Notes: a model not told the origin generated them from the letters alone. DNA of 34,495 nt from Candidatus Gastranaerophilales bacterium (GCA_944324315.1 CALUVW010000019.1:1-34495), one strand, 5' to 3'; positions 7,948 to 17,119 are shown, numbered from the stretch's first letter. Numbers and translations are program-made.

Positions 7948-9300
7948 TTATTTTGTCATTGGTAAAATTTCATTAAGACATTTGAGGGAAATGTCAGTTA
8001 CTAGATCCATGTCTTTTCTTTCCATAATAAGAGGCGGATTAAAATATATGACATCCCCGAGCGGTCTAAGTATAACTCCCTCCTTCAAAGCCTTTTTGTA
8101 TATTTGGTATCCTGTCCTGAGGCTGCCGTCAAAAGGCTTTTTACTTTGTTTGTCCTCAACAAGTTCTATTGCATTTATAAGGCTGATATGGCGAACTTCG
8201 CCGACATTCGGGTGAGAAAGGAATTTTTCTTTTATTATTTCATTAAAATAAACGGCATTTTCTTGAGCTTGTTTTAGTACAGTCCCATCTTCAAGTATAT
8301 CAAGAACAGCATTAGCACAAGAGCATGCCAGAGGATTGCCGCTGTAAGTATGACTGTGCAGAAATGCTTTTCCGGTATTGTAATCATCATAAAATGCATC
8401 ATATATTTTTTGAGTTGTGGCAAATATTGCCATCGGCATGTAACCGCCGGTTAAACCTTTAGAAAGGCACATTATATCAGGTGAAACACCGGCATGGTCA
8501 AAGGCGAACATTTTTCCTGTTCTGCCAAAGCCTGTGGCGATTTCATCGGCAATTAGGTGTACGTTATATTTGTCGCATAGCGCACGAAGTTTTTTCAGGT
8601 ATAGAGGCGGATAAATTTTCATTCCGGCAGACCCTTGCAGCAGCGGCTCTACAAGCATTGCTGCAGTTTCTTGTCCGTGCTTCGCAAAAGTTTTTTCGGC
8701 ATGTTCAAAGCATTCGCAAGTGCAGTTGCCGCGATTTTTCCCGTAAGGACATCTGAAACAGTCAGGCCCCTGAACTCTTATTATATCCATTAAAATCGGC
8801 TTATATAGCTTTGTATACAAGTCACAATCCCCGACAGAAAGCGCGCCGATTGTTTCTCCATGGTAAGCTTCTGTAAGCGCCATAAATTTAGTTTTCTGAG
8901 GATTGCCTGTCTGTCTGTGGTATTGAAAACTTACCTTCATGGCTGCTTCTATTGCTGATGAGCCGTTGTCCGTAAAATTGAATTTACACAATCCTTCCGG
9001 CAAAATTCGAGTTAATCTTTCACAAAGTCTTATTGCCTGTTCATGGGTAAAGTTTGCAAATATCACATGTTCAAGTTTGTCAGCCTGTTTTTTCAAGGTA
9101 CTGCTAATATGTGGATTGCAGTGTCCGAGAAGGTTACACCACCATGAACTTATCACATCATAATATTTTTTCCCGTCAGTATCATAAAGATAAATTCCTT
9201 CTCCTCTGTCTATTACAATCGGGGGTAGTGTTTCGTAATCCTTCATCTGTGAGCACGGGTGCCAGATGTATTTTAAATCTTTTTCAGCCCAGTTGTTCAT
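7948..9300 (-). CDS. bioA: Adenosylmethionine-8-amino-7-oxononanoate aminotransferase
   Basis: BioA transfers an amino group from S-adenosylmethionine to KAPA, giving DAPA in biotin synthesis. It is 450 residues, a full-length class III PLP aminotransferase. Motifs include YIWHPCSQMKDY at the N-terminus (BioA-type), SSWWCNLLGHCNPHI, NGSSAIEAAMK for phosphate binding, YHGETIGALSVG, DEIATGFGRTGKMFAFDHAG (PLP Asp), and SKGLTGGYMPMA containing the Schiff-base lysine. HSHTYSGNPLAC follows. The ATG abuts the bioD stop (TAAATG) and the RBS (AAAGAGG) lies within the end of bioD, so the two are translationally coupled. A Cys-rich insertion (CFRCPYGKNRGNCTCECF, about 177-195) occurs in many BioA of anaerobes. 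No other bio genes are in the window. Confidence 0.95.
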   Translation of the reverse strand: MNNWAEKDLKYIWHPCSQMKDYETLPPIVIDRGEGIYLYDTDGKKYYDVISSWWCNLLGHCNPHISSTLKKQADKLEHVIFANFTHEQAIRLCERLTRILPEGLCKFNFTDNGSSAIEAAMKVSFQYHRQTGNPQKTKFMALTEAYHGETIGALSVGDCDLYTKLYKPILMDIIRVQGPDCFRCPYGKNRGNCTCECFEHAEKTFAKHGQETAAMLVEPLLQGSAGMKIYPPLYLKKLRALCDKYNVHLIADEIATGFGRTGKMFAFDHAGVSPDIMCLSKGLTGGYMPMAIFATTQKIYDAFYDDYNTGKAFLHSHTYSGNPLACSCANAVLDILEDGTVLKQAQENAVYFNEIIKEKFLSHPNVGEVRHISLINAIELVEDKQSKKPFDGSLRTGYQIYKKALKEGVILRPLGDVIYFNPPLIMERKDMDLVTDISLKCLNEILPMTK

Positions 9301-9972
9301 TTATACCTCTTTAAATAATTCTGACATATCGTCAATATTTTCTGCGTTATTTGAAACTGTTGACACAACTTTAATTCCGGTTAAAACTTCAATCTGTTTT
9401 TTATTGTCTTTATGCATAAAATCATTTTCATCATAGTTGTTAAGGATTATTCCTTTTACATTTATACCGTGATTTTTTGCATATTCGACTGTCAATAATG
9501 TTGAATTTATAGTCCCAAGTGCAGCTGAAGCGACAATAATAATATCTAAATTCAGCGCTTTAATAATATCCGGCAGCATAAGTTTTTCTTTAATATTAAA
9601 AGGACAGCAAATCCCTCCTGCCCCTTCTACAACAAGATAGTCAAATTCTTTTTTTATCCTGTTAAAATCAGATAAGATTTTATCAAGTTTTACGGGATTG
9701 TTTTCTATTTCTGCTGCAAGGTGGGGAGATACAGCTTCTTTATAAATGTATGACACATAATTCAGCGGATTTAGAGGAATTCCTGCGTGTTTAAAGACAT
9801 AGCTGCAATCTCCCGGAACAATTTTATTATCAACTATTTCAGCTCCGCTCAACGCCGGTTTAAAGTAGCCGCAGTTAAGTCCGCACTCTCGCAGTTTTTT
9901 TACAATTAAGCCTGAAATGTAGGTTTTACCGATATCTGTCCCTGTTGCTGTTATAAATATCCCTTTAGTCAA
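9301..9972 (-). CDS. bioD: Dethiobiotin synthetase
   Basis: BioD closes the ureido ring of dethiobiotin using ATP, CO2 and DAPA, the step after BioA. The P-loop is TATGTDIGKT near the N-terminus. VVEGAGGICCPF is the typical VEGAGG motif, and LGTINSTLLTVEYAK follows the family. I chose TTG at 9972 as the start because AGGAGG lies 6 nt upstream and the family begins just before KGIFITATGTD; this gives 223 residues, the usual size. The frame extends upstream to an ATG at 10005, but those 11 codons come from the terminal repeat of a palindromic element (9988-10080). bioA follows directly. Confidence 0.93.
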   Translation of the reverse strand: MTKGIFITATGTDIGKTYISGLIVKKLRECGLNCGYFKPALSGAEIVDNKIVPGDCSYVFKHAGIPLNPLNYVSYIYKEAVSPHLAAEIENNPVKLDKILSDFNRIKKEFDYLVVEGAGGICCPFNIKEKLMLPDIIKALNLDIIIVASAALGTINSTLLTVEYAKNHGINVKGIILNNYDENDFMHKDNKKQIEVLTGIKVVSTVSNNAENIDDMSELFKEV

Positions 9973-9987
9973 GTTCTGCCTCCTATT

Positions 9988-10080
9988 ATATTGCCATTTT
10001 GTCATACTGAATTTAGTTCAGTATCTTAAACAGATCCTGAAACAAGTTCAGGATGACTGTGAACGACAAAATGGCAATAT
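9988..10080. repeat. 93-bp palindromic MITE-like element
   Basis: Perfect 16-bp terminal inverted repeats (ATATTGCCATTTTGTC at 9988-10003 and its complement at 10065-10080) enclose two internal stem-loops. The first is ATACTGAA/TTCAGTAT (10004-10011/10017-10024) and the second is ATCCTGAA/TTCAGGAT (10034-10041/10047-10054). The architecture is that of a non-autonomous miniature element or extragenic palindromic repeat. It fills the space between bioD and the TpsB-like gene. No transposase is nearby. Confidence 0.8.
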
Positions 10081-10098
10081 GTCAAATAAAATATTTAA

Positions 10099-12087
10099 TT
10101 ACAGCGATCCGCCGCCGCCGTCACGGAAGTAGTCATAGTGTCTTATGTCATCGTAGTTGTTAACATATTCAGCTTCGACATTCTTCTGGAACTGCGTTTT
10201 TGGAGCTGTACTTCTTGTAGCAAGCAATGCATCAATATTTGGTGCTAGTGTAAGTTCAAAATGGAATCTTCCCATTTTTCTGTCAGGTTCCCAGTGGTTG
10301 CTGACTAAAGGATAGCCCCAATATAATCTTGCACTCAAGTCTCCGGGAAGTTGTACCCTTAACCCCATACCTACAGATGCTGCAAAGTAGCTTCCACCGT
10401 AAATATCTTCGCTAGCTGTCGGGAAAATACCGGCTGTATCTGCAAATATTGCGCCTTTTACGTATTTACCGATAAATGGAATTTTTTCACCTGATCTCGG
10501 ACTTGTAATTTCTCGCGGTAATAATGGAAACATAAGTTCACCGCTGATGAAGTAACCGTTTTTACCAATCATCATACCTTCCGAGTATCCTCTGACCGTT
10601 GCCAAACCACCTGTTTGCATTTGATCCAGATAAGGTATTCTTTTGTCTCCCGGGACAATTTGATAATTACTTCTTAATTGTCCAATTATGCCGTGAGAAA
10701 AATCATGCAATCTTACAACGCTGCCGCTGTATTTAAAATAATTGTTATCTCTGTCGCTGTTGAATATCGGGAATGAATAATATGCGTCCTGATTTAAGTA
10801 CCAAATACCATATTTAGTATCTTTTCTTAACATCAAAGCTATTTCAGCAGAAGTTATATTATCAGTGCTGTCAATAGCATCTCTCAGCGCAGAATCCCAA
10901 TATGCACTGCCTGTCCTGATGTCGGTAAATGTTCTTGCTCTTTTGTAGTTTAATCCGCCGTATGCTTTCAATTCAAAACCAGGTTTTCTGATAAGCGGCT
11001 GTGTATAATATAATGAATATTGATATGCATTACTGCCTAATTTTAGATCTGTAAGAGGACCATATTTAACATCTGCAAATGTAGATGAGAACATAAATCC
11101 TACACGTCCGTCTTTTTTATTTACTGGAAAATTGTAATCAAAGAACGGGCTCTGTGCGCCTCTGGAAAAATACGAACCTAAAGAAACTCTGTCTCTGTGT
11201 CCGAATAAGCTGTCGGCATAAATCATTGCTCCGCCTCTGATACTGCCGGTATTGTATCGGCCTGCGTTATCCATAATACCCATTATATGAAACGGGAATC
11301 TTTCATCTGCAACCAGTTCAATATCAGTTGTTCCCGGTTTTTGACCAGCTTTAAGGTTTGCAGATAATTTTACGCCTTCATTGTATCTGTTGAAATCTAA
11401 TACGTCTTTTTCTAATTCAACGATATCAAACAATTCCCCTTCTTTTTGAGGTAATCTGCTTGTTATGTATCCGTCTTTTGTCCATCTGTTTTCTGATACC
11501 GTGATGCTTCCGATTTTACTTTCTGTCAGAGCTATATAAATATTTCCATTTTCAACAGTTTGTTCCGGCAGAAATGCTCTAGCTGTAACAAAGCCTTTTT
11601 CAGCGTATAAATTGTTAATGCTGTCAATTACTTTTTGAATATCTTCAATAAAGACATTTTTACCGACTATAGGCTGAACAAGATTGTTAATTTCTTCCTT
11701 TGTCAAAATTTCAGATGGAGCAACTTCTACAGAATTAACAAACACACCTTTAGTATTCAGCTCTTCAACTGTTGCTTGTTGAATTGAACCGCCATTATAA
11801 TTCTGTATAATTTGATTTCCCGCATTGGGATCCTTCTCTATTTTCTTTCGTTCCTGATAATAGTTATAGTCTTCATTTCTGTAATTGTCTTGATATCTTT
11901 CTCTGAGATAGTTTGAGTCGTGCATCTGATTCAGTCCGCCCTGAGCTCCGACTTCCTGTATCATTTGAGGAGAAATTGTTGCACCACCCAGAGGATCTGC
12001 TTTAGCCGGGGTTAATGATGCAGAAACTACCAATGCAAAACACAGCATTGTTTTTAAAATATATTTACTCGAGTTAATCTTTTTCAT
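10099..12087 (-). CDS. ShlB/FhaC/HecB-type outer-membrane transporter (TpsB, Omp85 superfamily)
   Basis: The protein is 662 residues. A signal peptide is clear (MKKINSSKYILKTMLCFALV, cleavage probably after PAKA). A Q/N-rich linker follows, then a POTRA domain (about 115-190: VFVNSVEVAPSEILTKEEIN to TARAFLPEQTVENGNIYI) and a second POTRA-like segment (IGSITVSENRWTKDGYITSR). A ShlB-type beta barrel begins at about 265 (HIMGIMDNAGRYNTGSIRGG). The LQTGGLATVRGY-like loop (MQTGGLATVRGYSEG) is the conserved VRGY motif of Omp85 pores. The barrel seems to end near MGRFHFELTLAPNI, leaving about 45 further residues and a glycine-rich end. TpsB proteins export large beta-helical exoproteins; no such partner is in the window. 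RBS is GAAAGGTG. Confidence 0.88.
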   Translation of the reverse strand: MKKINSSKYILKTMLCFALVVSASLTPAKADPLGGATISPQMIQEVGAQGGLNQMHDSNYLRERYQDNYRNEDYNYYQERKKIEKDPNAGNQIIQNYNGGSIQQATVEELNTKGVFVNSVEVAPSEILTKEEINNLVQPIVGKNVFIEDIQKVIDSINNLYAEKGFVTARAFLPEQTVENGNIYIALTESKIGSITVSENRWTKDGYITSRLPQKEGELFDIVELEKDVLDFNRYNEGVKLSANLKAGQKPGTTDIELVADERFPFHIMGIMDNAGRYNTGSIRGGAMIYADSLFGHRDRVSLGSYFSRGAQSPFFDYNFPVNKKDGRVGFMFSSTFADVKYGPLTDLKLGSNAYQYSLYYTQPLIRKPGFELKAYGGLNYKRARTFTDIRTGSAYWDSALRDAIDSTDNITSAEIALMLRKDTKYGIWYLNQDAYYSFPIFNSDRDNNYFKYSGSVVRLHDFSHGIIGQLRSNYQIVPGDKRIPYLDQMQTGGLATVRGYSEGMMIGKNGYFISGELMFPLLPREITSPRSGEKIPFIGKYVKGAIFADTAGIFPTASEDIYGGSYFAASVGMGLRVQLPGDLSARLYWGYPLVSNHWEPDRKMGRFHFELTLAPNIDALLATRSTAPKTQFQKNVEAEYVNNYDDIRHYDYFRDGGGGSL

Positions 12088-12342
12088 TTATTCACCTTTC
12101 GGATTTAATATATATATTAAGTTTGACCGATTTTATTTTTGCGCATATTTATAAAAATAGATACAAATCTTTAATTTTTATTACAATATAGTAACAAAAA
12201 TTAATTTATTCGCATATATTCTTTTTACCTGTTATTATTATATAAAATATAAGTGTGCTTGTAAAGGTGTTATTAAAAATTTCAATACTTTAATGTAGCA
12301 AGTATCAAAAATATAGTACTGTAAGTGTATAAGGGAGAAAAT

Positions 12343-12804
12343 ATGAAAAGAACAATGAAATTTTTTACAGTTGGAGTTTTAACTTTTGCGGCTGGTTTAG
12401 CATTAGGTAATTTCGCTTTGTCAGATGTGCCATCCAAAATAGCTGTAGTTGATGTTCCGCAGGTTGTAAATTCTTCATCTCAAGTTCAGGCTTTAAAGAA
12501 AGAGCAGCAGGCTAAAACAAAAGAAATTGTTTCTTTTGTAGAAAAAGCAAGAAAAGATGTTGCAGCGACAACTGATGTTAAGAAAAAGAAAGCTCTAGAA
12601 GAAAAATATACAAAAGAACTTAATAACAAAAGAACAGCAATGGAAAAAAATTATGCTAATAAATTGTCAGCTATAGATAAAACAATTTCTGCCAAAATTA
12701 CAGAACAGGCAAAAGCAGGAGGATATGATATTGTCCTTGCTAAAGGTGTAGTTCTTTATGGCGGTACTGATATTACTGATGCAGTTAAAAAAGCTGTTAA
12801 GTAA
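12343..12804 (+). CDS. OmpH/Skp-family periplasmic chaperone-like protein
   Basis: The protein is 153 residues from the ATG at 12343, which has GGGAG at proper spacing; an upstream GTG at 12325 lacks one. A signal anchor or cleavable signal (MKRTMKFFTVGVLTFAAGLA) precedes KIAVVDVPQVVNSSSQVQAL, the OmpH opening strand and helix. A long charged coiled-coil follows (about 55-115), and the C-terminal strand YDIVLAKGVVLYGGTDITDAV ends as OmpH proteins do. Skp/OmpH holds unfolded outer-membrane proteins in the periplasm, which fits the divergent neighbour encoding an outer-membrane barrel. A strong terminator follows. The 237-bp divergent spacer is AT-rich and I cannot assign its promoters with confidence. 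Confidence 0.88.
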   Translation: MKRTMKFFTVGVLTFAAGLALGNFALSDVPSKIAVVDVPQVVNSSSQVQALKKEQQAKTKEIVSFVEKARKDVAATTDVKKKKALEEKYTKELNNKRTAMEKNYANKLSAIDKTISAKITEQAKAGGYDIVLAKGVVLYGGTDITDAVKKAVK

Positions 12805-12814
12805 AAATTTTTTA

Positions 12815-12857
12815 ATAAAAAAATCCTGCCTTTTTTGTAGAGGCAGGATTTTTTTAT
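12815..12857. terminator. Bidirectional intrinsic terminator
   Basis: ATCCTGCC (12823-12830) pairs with GGCAGGAT (12842-12849), with an A-run before and a T-run after. It lies between the convergent ompH-like and hydA genes and works in both directions. Confidence 0.9.
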
Positions 12858-12905
12858 TAAAATTTATCTAATAGTGCTTATTCTGAGCATGTTTCAGAAT
12901 AGTAG

Positions 12906-14657
12906 TTATACATCTTTATAAGAGCCTGTGAACCTGTTTGTATACATAGTGTGCAATAATTCATGTGCTTTATGTGAGTTCGGTTCTTCAAGGTATTCGT
13001 TATAAAGTTTTCTGATTGAAGGATTAAAGTGTGATTTTCTGTAAGGAAGTGAAGCATCTTCTTTGTAAAGACCTTCTGCACGTTCCGCTTTAATTTTTGA
13101 ATCATCACAGCTTCTCGGCTGCCCGCCGCCGTTAATGCAGCCGCCGGGGCAGGCCATAACTTCAAGCATCTGGAATTGAGCTTTGCCTTCTTTTATTTCT
13201 CTTAAAGATTTTTCGGCTTCTTTGAGCGTTGAAACAACTCTTACGACAAGTTTTGTTCCTTTCAAATCAAGTTCAATATCACGGCATCTGTTTGTTGTTC
13301 CGCGCATTTGCTTGATATCAACGTCGTTAAGTGGTTCTGAAGTCGCAAATTCATAAGCGGTTCTAACAGCAGCTTCAGCAACACCGCCTGATGCACCAAA
13401 GATTGTACCTGCGCCTGTATATTCCCCGAACGGAGAATCCGGAGCTTCAGGTTCAAGAATATTGAAGTTAATTCCAGCTTCTTTAATCATACGACCGAGT
13501 TCCTGAGTTGTTAATACATAATCCGTATCTGGATGACCTTCATGACTTAGTTCTGGCCGTTTGCATTCATATTTTTTAGCGGTACAAGGCATAATTGCAA
13601 CAACCACAAGATTTTCTTTAGGTATATTAAAATGTTCCGGAACTAGTGTTTTTAAAACAGGCGAGAGCATGCTCATCGGTGATTTACAGCTGGATAAATG
13701 ATTTAGCATGTCAGGGTGTTCTGTTTCCAGATATTTAATCCATGCAGGGCAGCAGGAAGTAAACATAGGAAGATTTTCTCCGCTTTTTAAGCGTGATAAA
13801 AATTCTGTTGCTTCTTCCATAATTGTCAAATCAGCTCCGAAATTCGTATCGAATATCAAATCAAATCCGATTTTACGGAGTGCTGCATTCATTTTTCCTA
13901 TAGAATTTTCACCCGGTTCAAGTCCGAACATTTCACCGATTGCAACACGGGTTGCAGGTGCCATTTGAACAACTACTTTTTTCTCAGGGTTAGTAATTTC
14001 TGACCACACCTGCTCAACATCGGATTTTATTGTCAAAGCACCTGTCGGGCATACTGCAGCACATTGTCCGCAGTTTACACAGTCAACTTGCCCGAGCGGT
14101 CTGCCGTTCATAGGCTGAACAACGGTTTTTGAGCCTCTGTTTGCAAAACCTAAAACCGAGTGTCCCTGAAATTCCGTGCACGCTCTAACGCATGCGCCGC
14201 ATAAAATACATTTATTCGGGTCTCTTACAATAGAGGGACTTGATGCGTCTATCAAATGGTATTCGTCAAGTTCTTTATCCGGATAACGTATAGTTCTTAT
14301 ACCATATTCTTCTGCATACTGCTGCAGTTCGCAATTGCCTGATTTTTCACATGTTAAGCAGTTTCTGTCGTGGTTTGCAAGAAGCAGTTCCAGAACAGTT
14401 TTTCTGATTCTTCGTGTTTTTTCTGTGTTTAAGTGAATTTTTAAACCGTTTTCAGGCGGCATTGTGCAGGATGATTGAATACCTCTGCCTTCAACTTCCA
14501 CAACGCACATTCTGCAGGCTCCGAATGATGTTAAATCCGGACGATAGCAAAATGTTGGAACGTTCATTCCTGCCTTTCTTATTACTTCAAGAAGGTTGGG
14601 TTCATCTGTAAATTCAACTTCTTTTCCGTCTATAAATAGTGTTTTTTTATCTGTCAT
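12906..14657 (-). CDS. hydA: [FeFe] hydrogenase catalytic subunit of a trimeric NAD/ferredoxin-linked enzyme
   Basis: The protein is 583 residues. An N-terminal [2Fe-2S] domain has Cys37, 48, 51 and 64. A His-Cys [4Fe-4S] site reads HDRNCLTCEKSGNC (96-109). Two ferredoxin clusters lie at 150-160 (CILCGACVRAC) and 193-203 (CVNCGQCAAVC). The H-cluster domain follows with all three signatures: L1 TSCCPAW (300-306, including the proton-transfer Cys), L2 MPCTAKK (356-362) and L3 MACPGGC (501-507). The maximal modular set matches HydA/HndD of electron-bifurcating hydrogenases, which reversibly couple H2 to NADH plus reduced ferredoxin. It is third in the hydC-hydB-hydA operon, 68 bp after hydB with a hairpin between. 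The maturases HydEFG are not in the window. Confidence 0.97.
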   Translation of the reverse strand: MTDKKTLFIDGKEVEFTDEPNLLEVIRKAGMNVPTFCYRPDLTSFGACRMCVVEVEGRGIQSSCTMPPENGLKIHLNTEKTRRIRKTVLELLLANHDRNCLTCEKSGNCELQQYAEEYGIRTIRYPDKELDEYHLIDASSPSIVRDPNKCILCGACVRACTEFQGHSVLGFANRGSKTVVQPMNGRPLGQVDCVNCGQCAAVCPTGALTIKSDVEQVWSEITNPEKKVVVQMAPATRVAIGEMFGLEPGENSIGKMNAALRKIGFDLIFDTNFGADLTIMEEATEFLSRLKSGENLPMFTSCCPAWIKYLETEHPDMLNHLSSCKSPMSMLSPVLKTLVPEHFNIPKENLVVVAIMPCTAKKYECKRPELSHEGHPDTDYVLTTQELGRMIKEAGINFNILEPEAPDSPFGEYTGAGTIFGASGGVAEAAVRTAYEFATSEPLNDVDIKQMRGTTNRCRDIELDLKGTKLVVRVVSTLKEAEKSLREIKEGKAQFQMLEVMACPGGCINGGGQPRSCDDSKIKAERAEGLYKEDASLPYRKSHFNPSIRKLYNEYLEEPNSHKAHELLHTMYTNRFTGSYKDV

Positions 14658-14701
14658 TTTGTTATTCCTTTATTTATCGTAAAGTGTGAAGATTGATGAA
14701 T

Positions 14702-14724
14702 GAAGTGAAAATTCGTTTCACTTC
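14702..14724 (-). other. Intercistronic hairpin between hydB and hydA
   Basis: A perfect 9-bp inverted repeat (GAAGTGAAA / TTTCACTTC) with a 5-nt loop lies directly after the hydB stop. There is no T-run, so it is more likely an RNA-processing or stability element than a terminator. Confidence 0.6.
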
Positions 14725-14725
14725 T

Positions 14726-16588
14726 TCACTCCAATACTATTGCCTTGAACGGGCAGTTTTGCATACATGCTTCACATTTAATACATTTGTCCTGATTAAT
14801 GTGGTGTGGATGTTTGATTGTTCCTTCAATTGCGCCGACAGGACAAATTCGGGCGCATTTTGTACATCCTCTGCAGGCTGATTCATTGATTACCAGCTTT
14901 TTCATTGCAGTACAAACGCCTGCAGGACATTTTTTATCTTTAATGTGCGCAATATATTCATCTCTGAAGTATTTTAGAGTTGAAAGAACCGGATTTGGCG
15001 CTGTTTTACCGAGCCCGCAAAGGGAGCCGTCTTTAACGGCTTGTGCAAGTTCTTCAAGAGTTTCCAAATCCTTCATTTCACCTTTACCGGCAACAATTTT
15101 TTCAAGGATTTTCAACATATTTTTAGTACCTTCACGGCATGGAACGCATTTGCCGCAGCTTTCGTGCTGGGTGAAGTTCATAAAAAATCTTGCAACTTCG
15201 ACAATACATGTTTTGTCGCTCATTACAACCAAACCGCCAGAACCTACCATTGCACCGGCTTTTATAAGGTTGTCATAATCCATCGGGATATCAAGATGTT
15301 CTTCTGTTAAACATCCGCCTGATGGACCTCCGATTTGTACGGCTTTAAATTTTTTGCCGTCCCTCATTCCGCCGCCGATATCGAAAACAATTTCTCTTAA
15401 CGTTGTTCCCATAGGAACTTCAATAAGACCAGTATTGTTGACTTCACCGGTTAGAGCGAATGTTTTTGTGCCTTTAGAAGTTTCTGTTCCCATAGAGGCA
15501 AACCAATCAGCGCCTTTCAAGATGATTAAAGGAACATTGGCAAGCGTTTCGACGTTATTAATCAAAGTCGGTCTGCCAAATAGCCCTTTATTAGCCGGAA
15601 ATGGAGGTTTAGGTCTAGGCATTCCGCGTTCACCTTCGATAGATGCAATAAGGGCTGTTTCTTCCCCGCAGACAAATGCTCCTGCGCCTTCTTTAATATG
15701 AATTTCCAGTGAAAAATTGCTGCCCATAATGTTTTTTCCTAAGAAGTTTCTTTCTTCGGCATCTTTTATGGCTTTTCTTAATCGTTTAATAGCAAGCGGA
15801 TATTCAGCTCTTACATATATATAGCCTTCATCGGCGCCGATTGCAAAGGCAGCGATTGCCATACCTTCAAGAAGTTTATGCGGATCCCCTTCCATTACGG
15901 ATCTATCCATAAATGCGCCCGGATCACCTTCGTCGCCGTTGCAGACAATGTAAGATTTACCTCCTTTATTGGCTGCTGTAAATCTCCATTTGCGCCCTGT
16001 GGGGAAACCGCCGCCGCCTCTTCCTCTTAAACCGGACTTTTCAATAGTATCAATGACTGCATCAGGATTGTTTTCTTCAAGAACTTTTGAAAGAGCTTCA
16101 TAACCTCTCACAGCTATTGCTTCATCTATACTTTCTGCGTTAATGTTTCCGCAGTTAGCAAGGGCTGTTCTTGTCTGCTTTGCGTAAAAATTAATATGTT
16201 CATCATTTAACACACGTTCTTTAGTTTTCGGATCAATGTATAAAAGTCTTTCTACCGGTTTGTCATTTTTGATGTGACTTTCATAGATTTCTTCTACATC
16301 TTTTTCTTTAACTTTAACGTAGGTTACATGTTTGTCAGGAATTGCAACAAGAACTCCCTGTTCGCAAAAACCATGGCAGCCTGTCGGAACGATTGTCATT
16401 TTATCATAATCCGTCATAGTTGAAACATCTGCTCCGAGTTCTTTAAATTTTTCTATAACTTTCAATGCACCGTTTGCAACGCATCCTGTTCCTGCGCATA
16501 CAAGAACTCTTAGCCCTTGATTAGTTATAAGTCCCTGGGCTTTTTTCTGTTCTTCCTGAATATTTATATTTAATGCCGTTTTTTCCAT
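14726..16588 (-). CDS. hydB: NuoF-like flavoprotein subunit of trimeric [FeFe] hydrogenase
   Basis: The protein is 620 residues. An N-terminal thioredoxin-like [2Fe-2S] domain has Cys31, 36, 71 and 75. The NuoF-type core follows: GRGGGGFPTGRKW (189-201) for FMN/NADH, then NGDEGDPGAFMDRSVMEGDP, an SLBB region, and ESCGKCVPCREGTKNM with the [4Fe-4S] cysteines. The C-terminus adds two ferredoxin clusters (CRGCTKCARICP and CIKCEACMQNCP). This fusion of [2Fe-2S], NuoF core and 2x[4Fe-4S] is diagnostic of HydB/HndC, where NADH oxidation and bifurcation take place. The ATG overlaps the hydC stop by one base (TAATG), giving translational coupling. Confidence 0.96.
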   Translation of the reverse strand: MEKTALNINIQEEQKKAQGLITNQGLRVLVCAGTGCVANGALKVIEKFKELGADVSTMTDYDKMTIVPTGCHGFCEQGVLVAIPDKHVTYVKVKEKDVEEIYESHIKNDKPVERLLYIDPKTKERVLNDEHINFYAKQTRTALANCGNINAESIDEAIAVRGYEALSKVLEENNPDAVIDTIEKSGLRGRGGGGFPTGRKWRFTAANKGGKSYIVCNGDEGDPGAFMDRSVMEGDPHKLLEGMAIAAFAIGADEGYIYVRAEYPLAIKRLRKAIKDAEERNFLGKNIMGSNFSLEIHIKEGAGAFVCGEETALIASIEGERGMPRPKPPFPANKGLFGRPTLINNVETLANVPLIILKGADWFASMGTETSKGTKTFALTGEVNNTGLIEVPMGTTLREIVFDIGGGMRDGKKFKAVQIGGPSGGCLTEEHLDIPMDYDNLIKAGAMVGSGGLVVMSDKTCIVEVARFFMNFTQHESCGKCVPCREGTKNMLKILEKIVAGKGEMKDLETLEELAQAVKDGSLCGLGKTAPNPVLSTLKYFRDEYIAHIKDKKCPAGVCTAMKKLVINESACRGCTKCARICPVGAIEGTIKHPHHINQDKCIKCEACMQNCPFKAIVLE

Positions 16589-17082
16589 TAGTTTTCCTCC
16601 TTCACAATTGTATCCAATACTATTGTTATAGCATCAGAGGTCATTTGAGGATAAACTTTGTCGTTTATTACAACAACCGGCGCAAGTCCGCATGCTCCAA
16701 GGCAGCTAACTGTTTCTAACGAGAACAGTCCATTTTCGCTAGTGAGTTGTCCTGCTGGTATATTTAATTTAGCTCTTATTGCATTAAGAACCGGCATTGA
16801 ACCTCTAACGTGGCAAGCTGTACCATCGCAAACTTTTATTTCATACTTACCTTTCGGTTCCAGTGAAAATTGTGCGTAAAATGTTGCTACACCAAAAACT
16901 GTTGCAGGGGATAACCCTTCAATTTTTGTTCCGATATAAATCATTGCATCTTCTGGAAGATATCGGAATACTTCCTGAACTTTTTGTAAAATCGCTATCA
17001 GGTTAGATTTTTTATAGTCATAAGAAGCCATAATTTCGTCTAACTTTTTAGTATCGATTTTATGAGGGTTTTCTACACTCAT
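16588..17082 (-). CDS. hydC: NuoE-like [2Fe-2S] subunit of trimeric [FeFe] hydrogenase
   Basis: The protein is 164 residues, the normal NuoE/HydC size. A helical N-terminus is followed by a thioredoxin-like domain with four cluster cysteines in the NuoE pattern: C-x4-C (CDGTAC, followed by HVRGS) and C-x3-C (CLGACG). It relays electrons with HydB. It is the first gene of the operon. Start: ATG with AGGAG about 8 nt upstream. The promoter region upstream contains a 9-bp inverted repeat (17120-17163). Confidence 0.95.
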   Translation of the reverse strand: MSVENPHKIDTKKLDEIMASYDYKKSNLIAILQKVQEVFRYLPEDAMIYIGTKIEGLSPATVFGVATFYAQFSLEPKGKYEIKVCDGTACHVRGSMPVLNAIRAKLNIPAGQLTSENGLFSLETVSCLGACGLAPVVVINDKVYPQMTSDAITIVLDTIVKEEN

Positions 17083-17119
17083 TTCGAACTCCTATGTATT
17101 CAACTGTCTGACTAACCCC

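Noticed and set aside
12878-13165. Antisense/shadow frame inside hydA
   Set aside because: It overlaps the well-supported hydA in another frame, with no RBS and no domain.
14799-15278. Plus-strand frame of 159 codons within hydB
   Set aside because: It is a shadow of a highly conserved gene; its composition follows the complement of Cys-rich ferredoxin segments.
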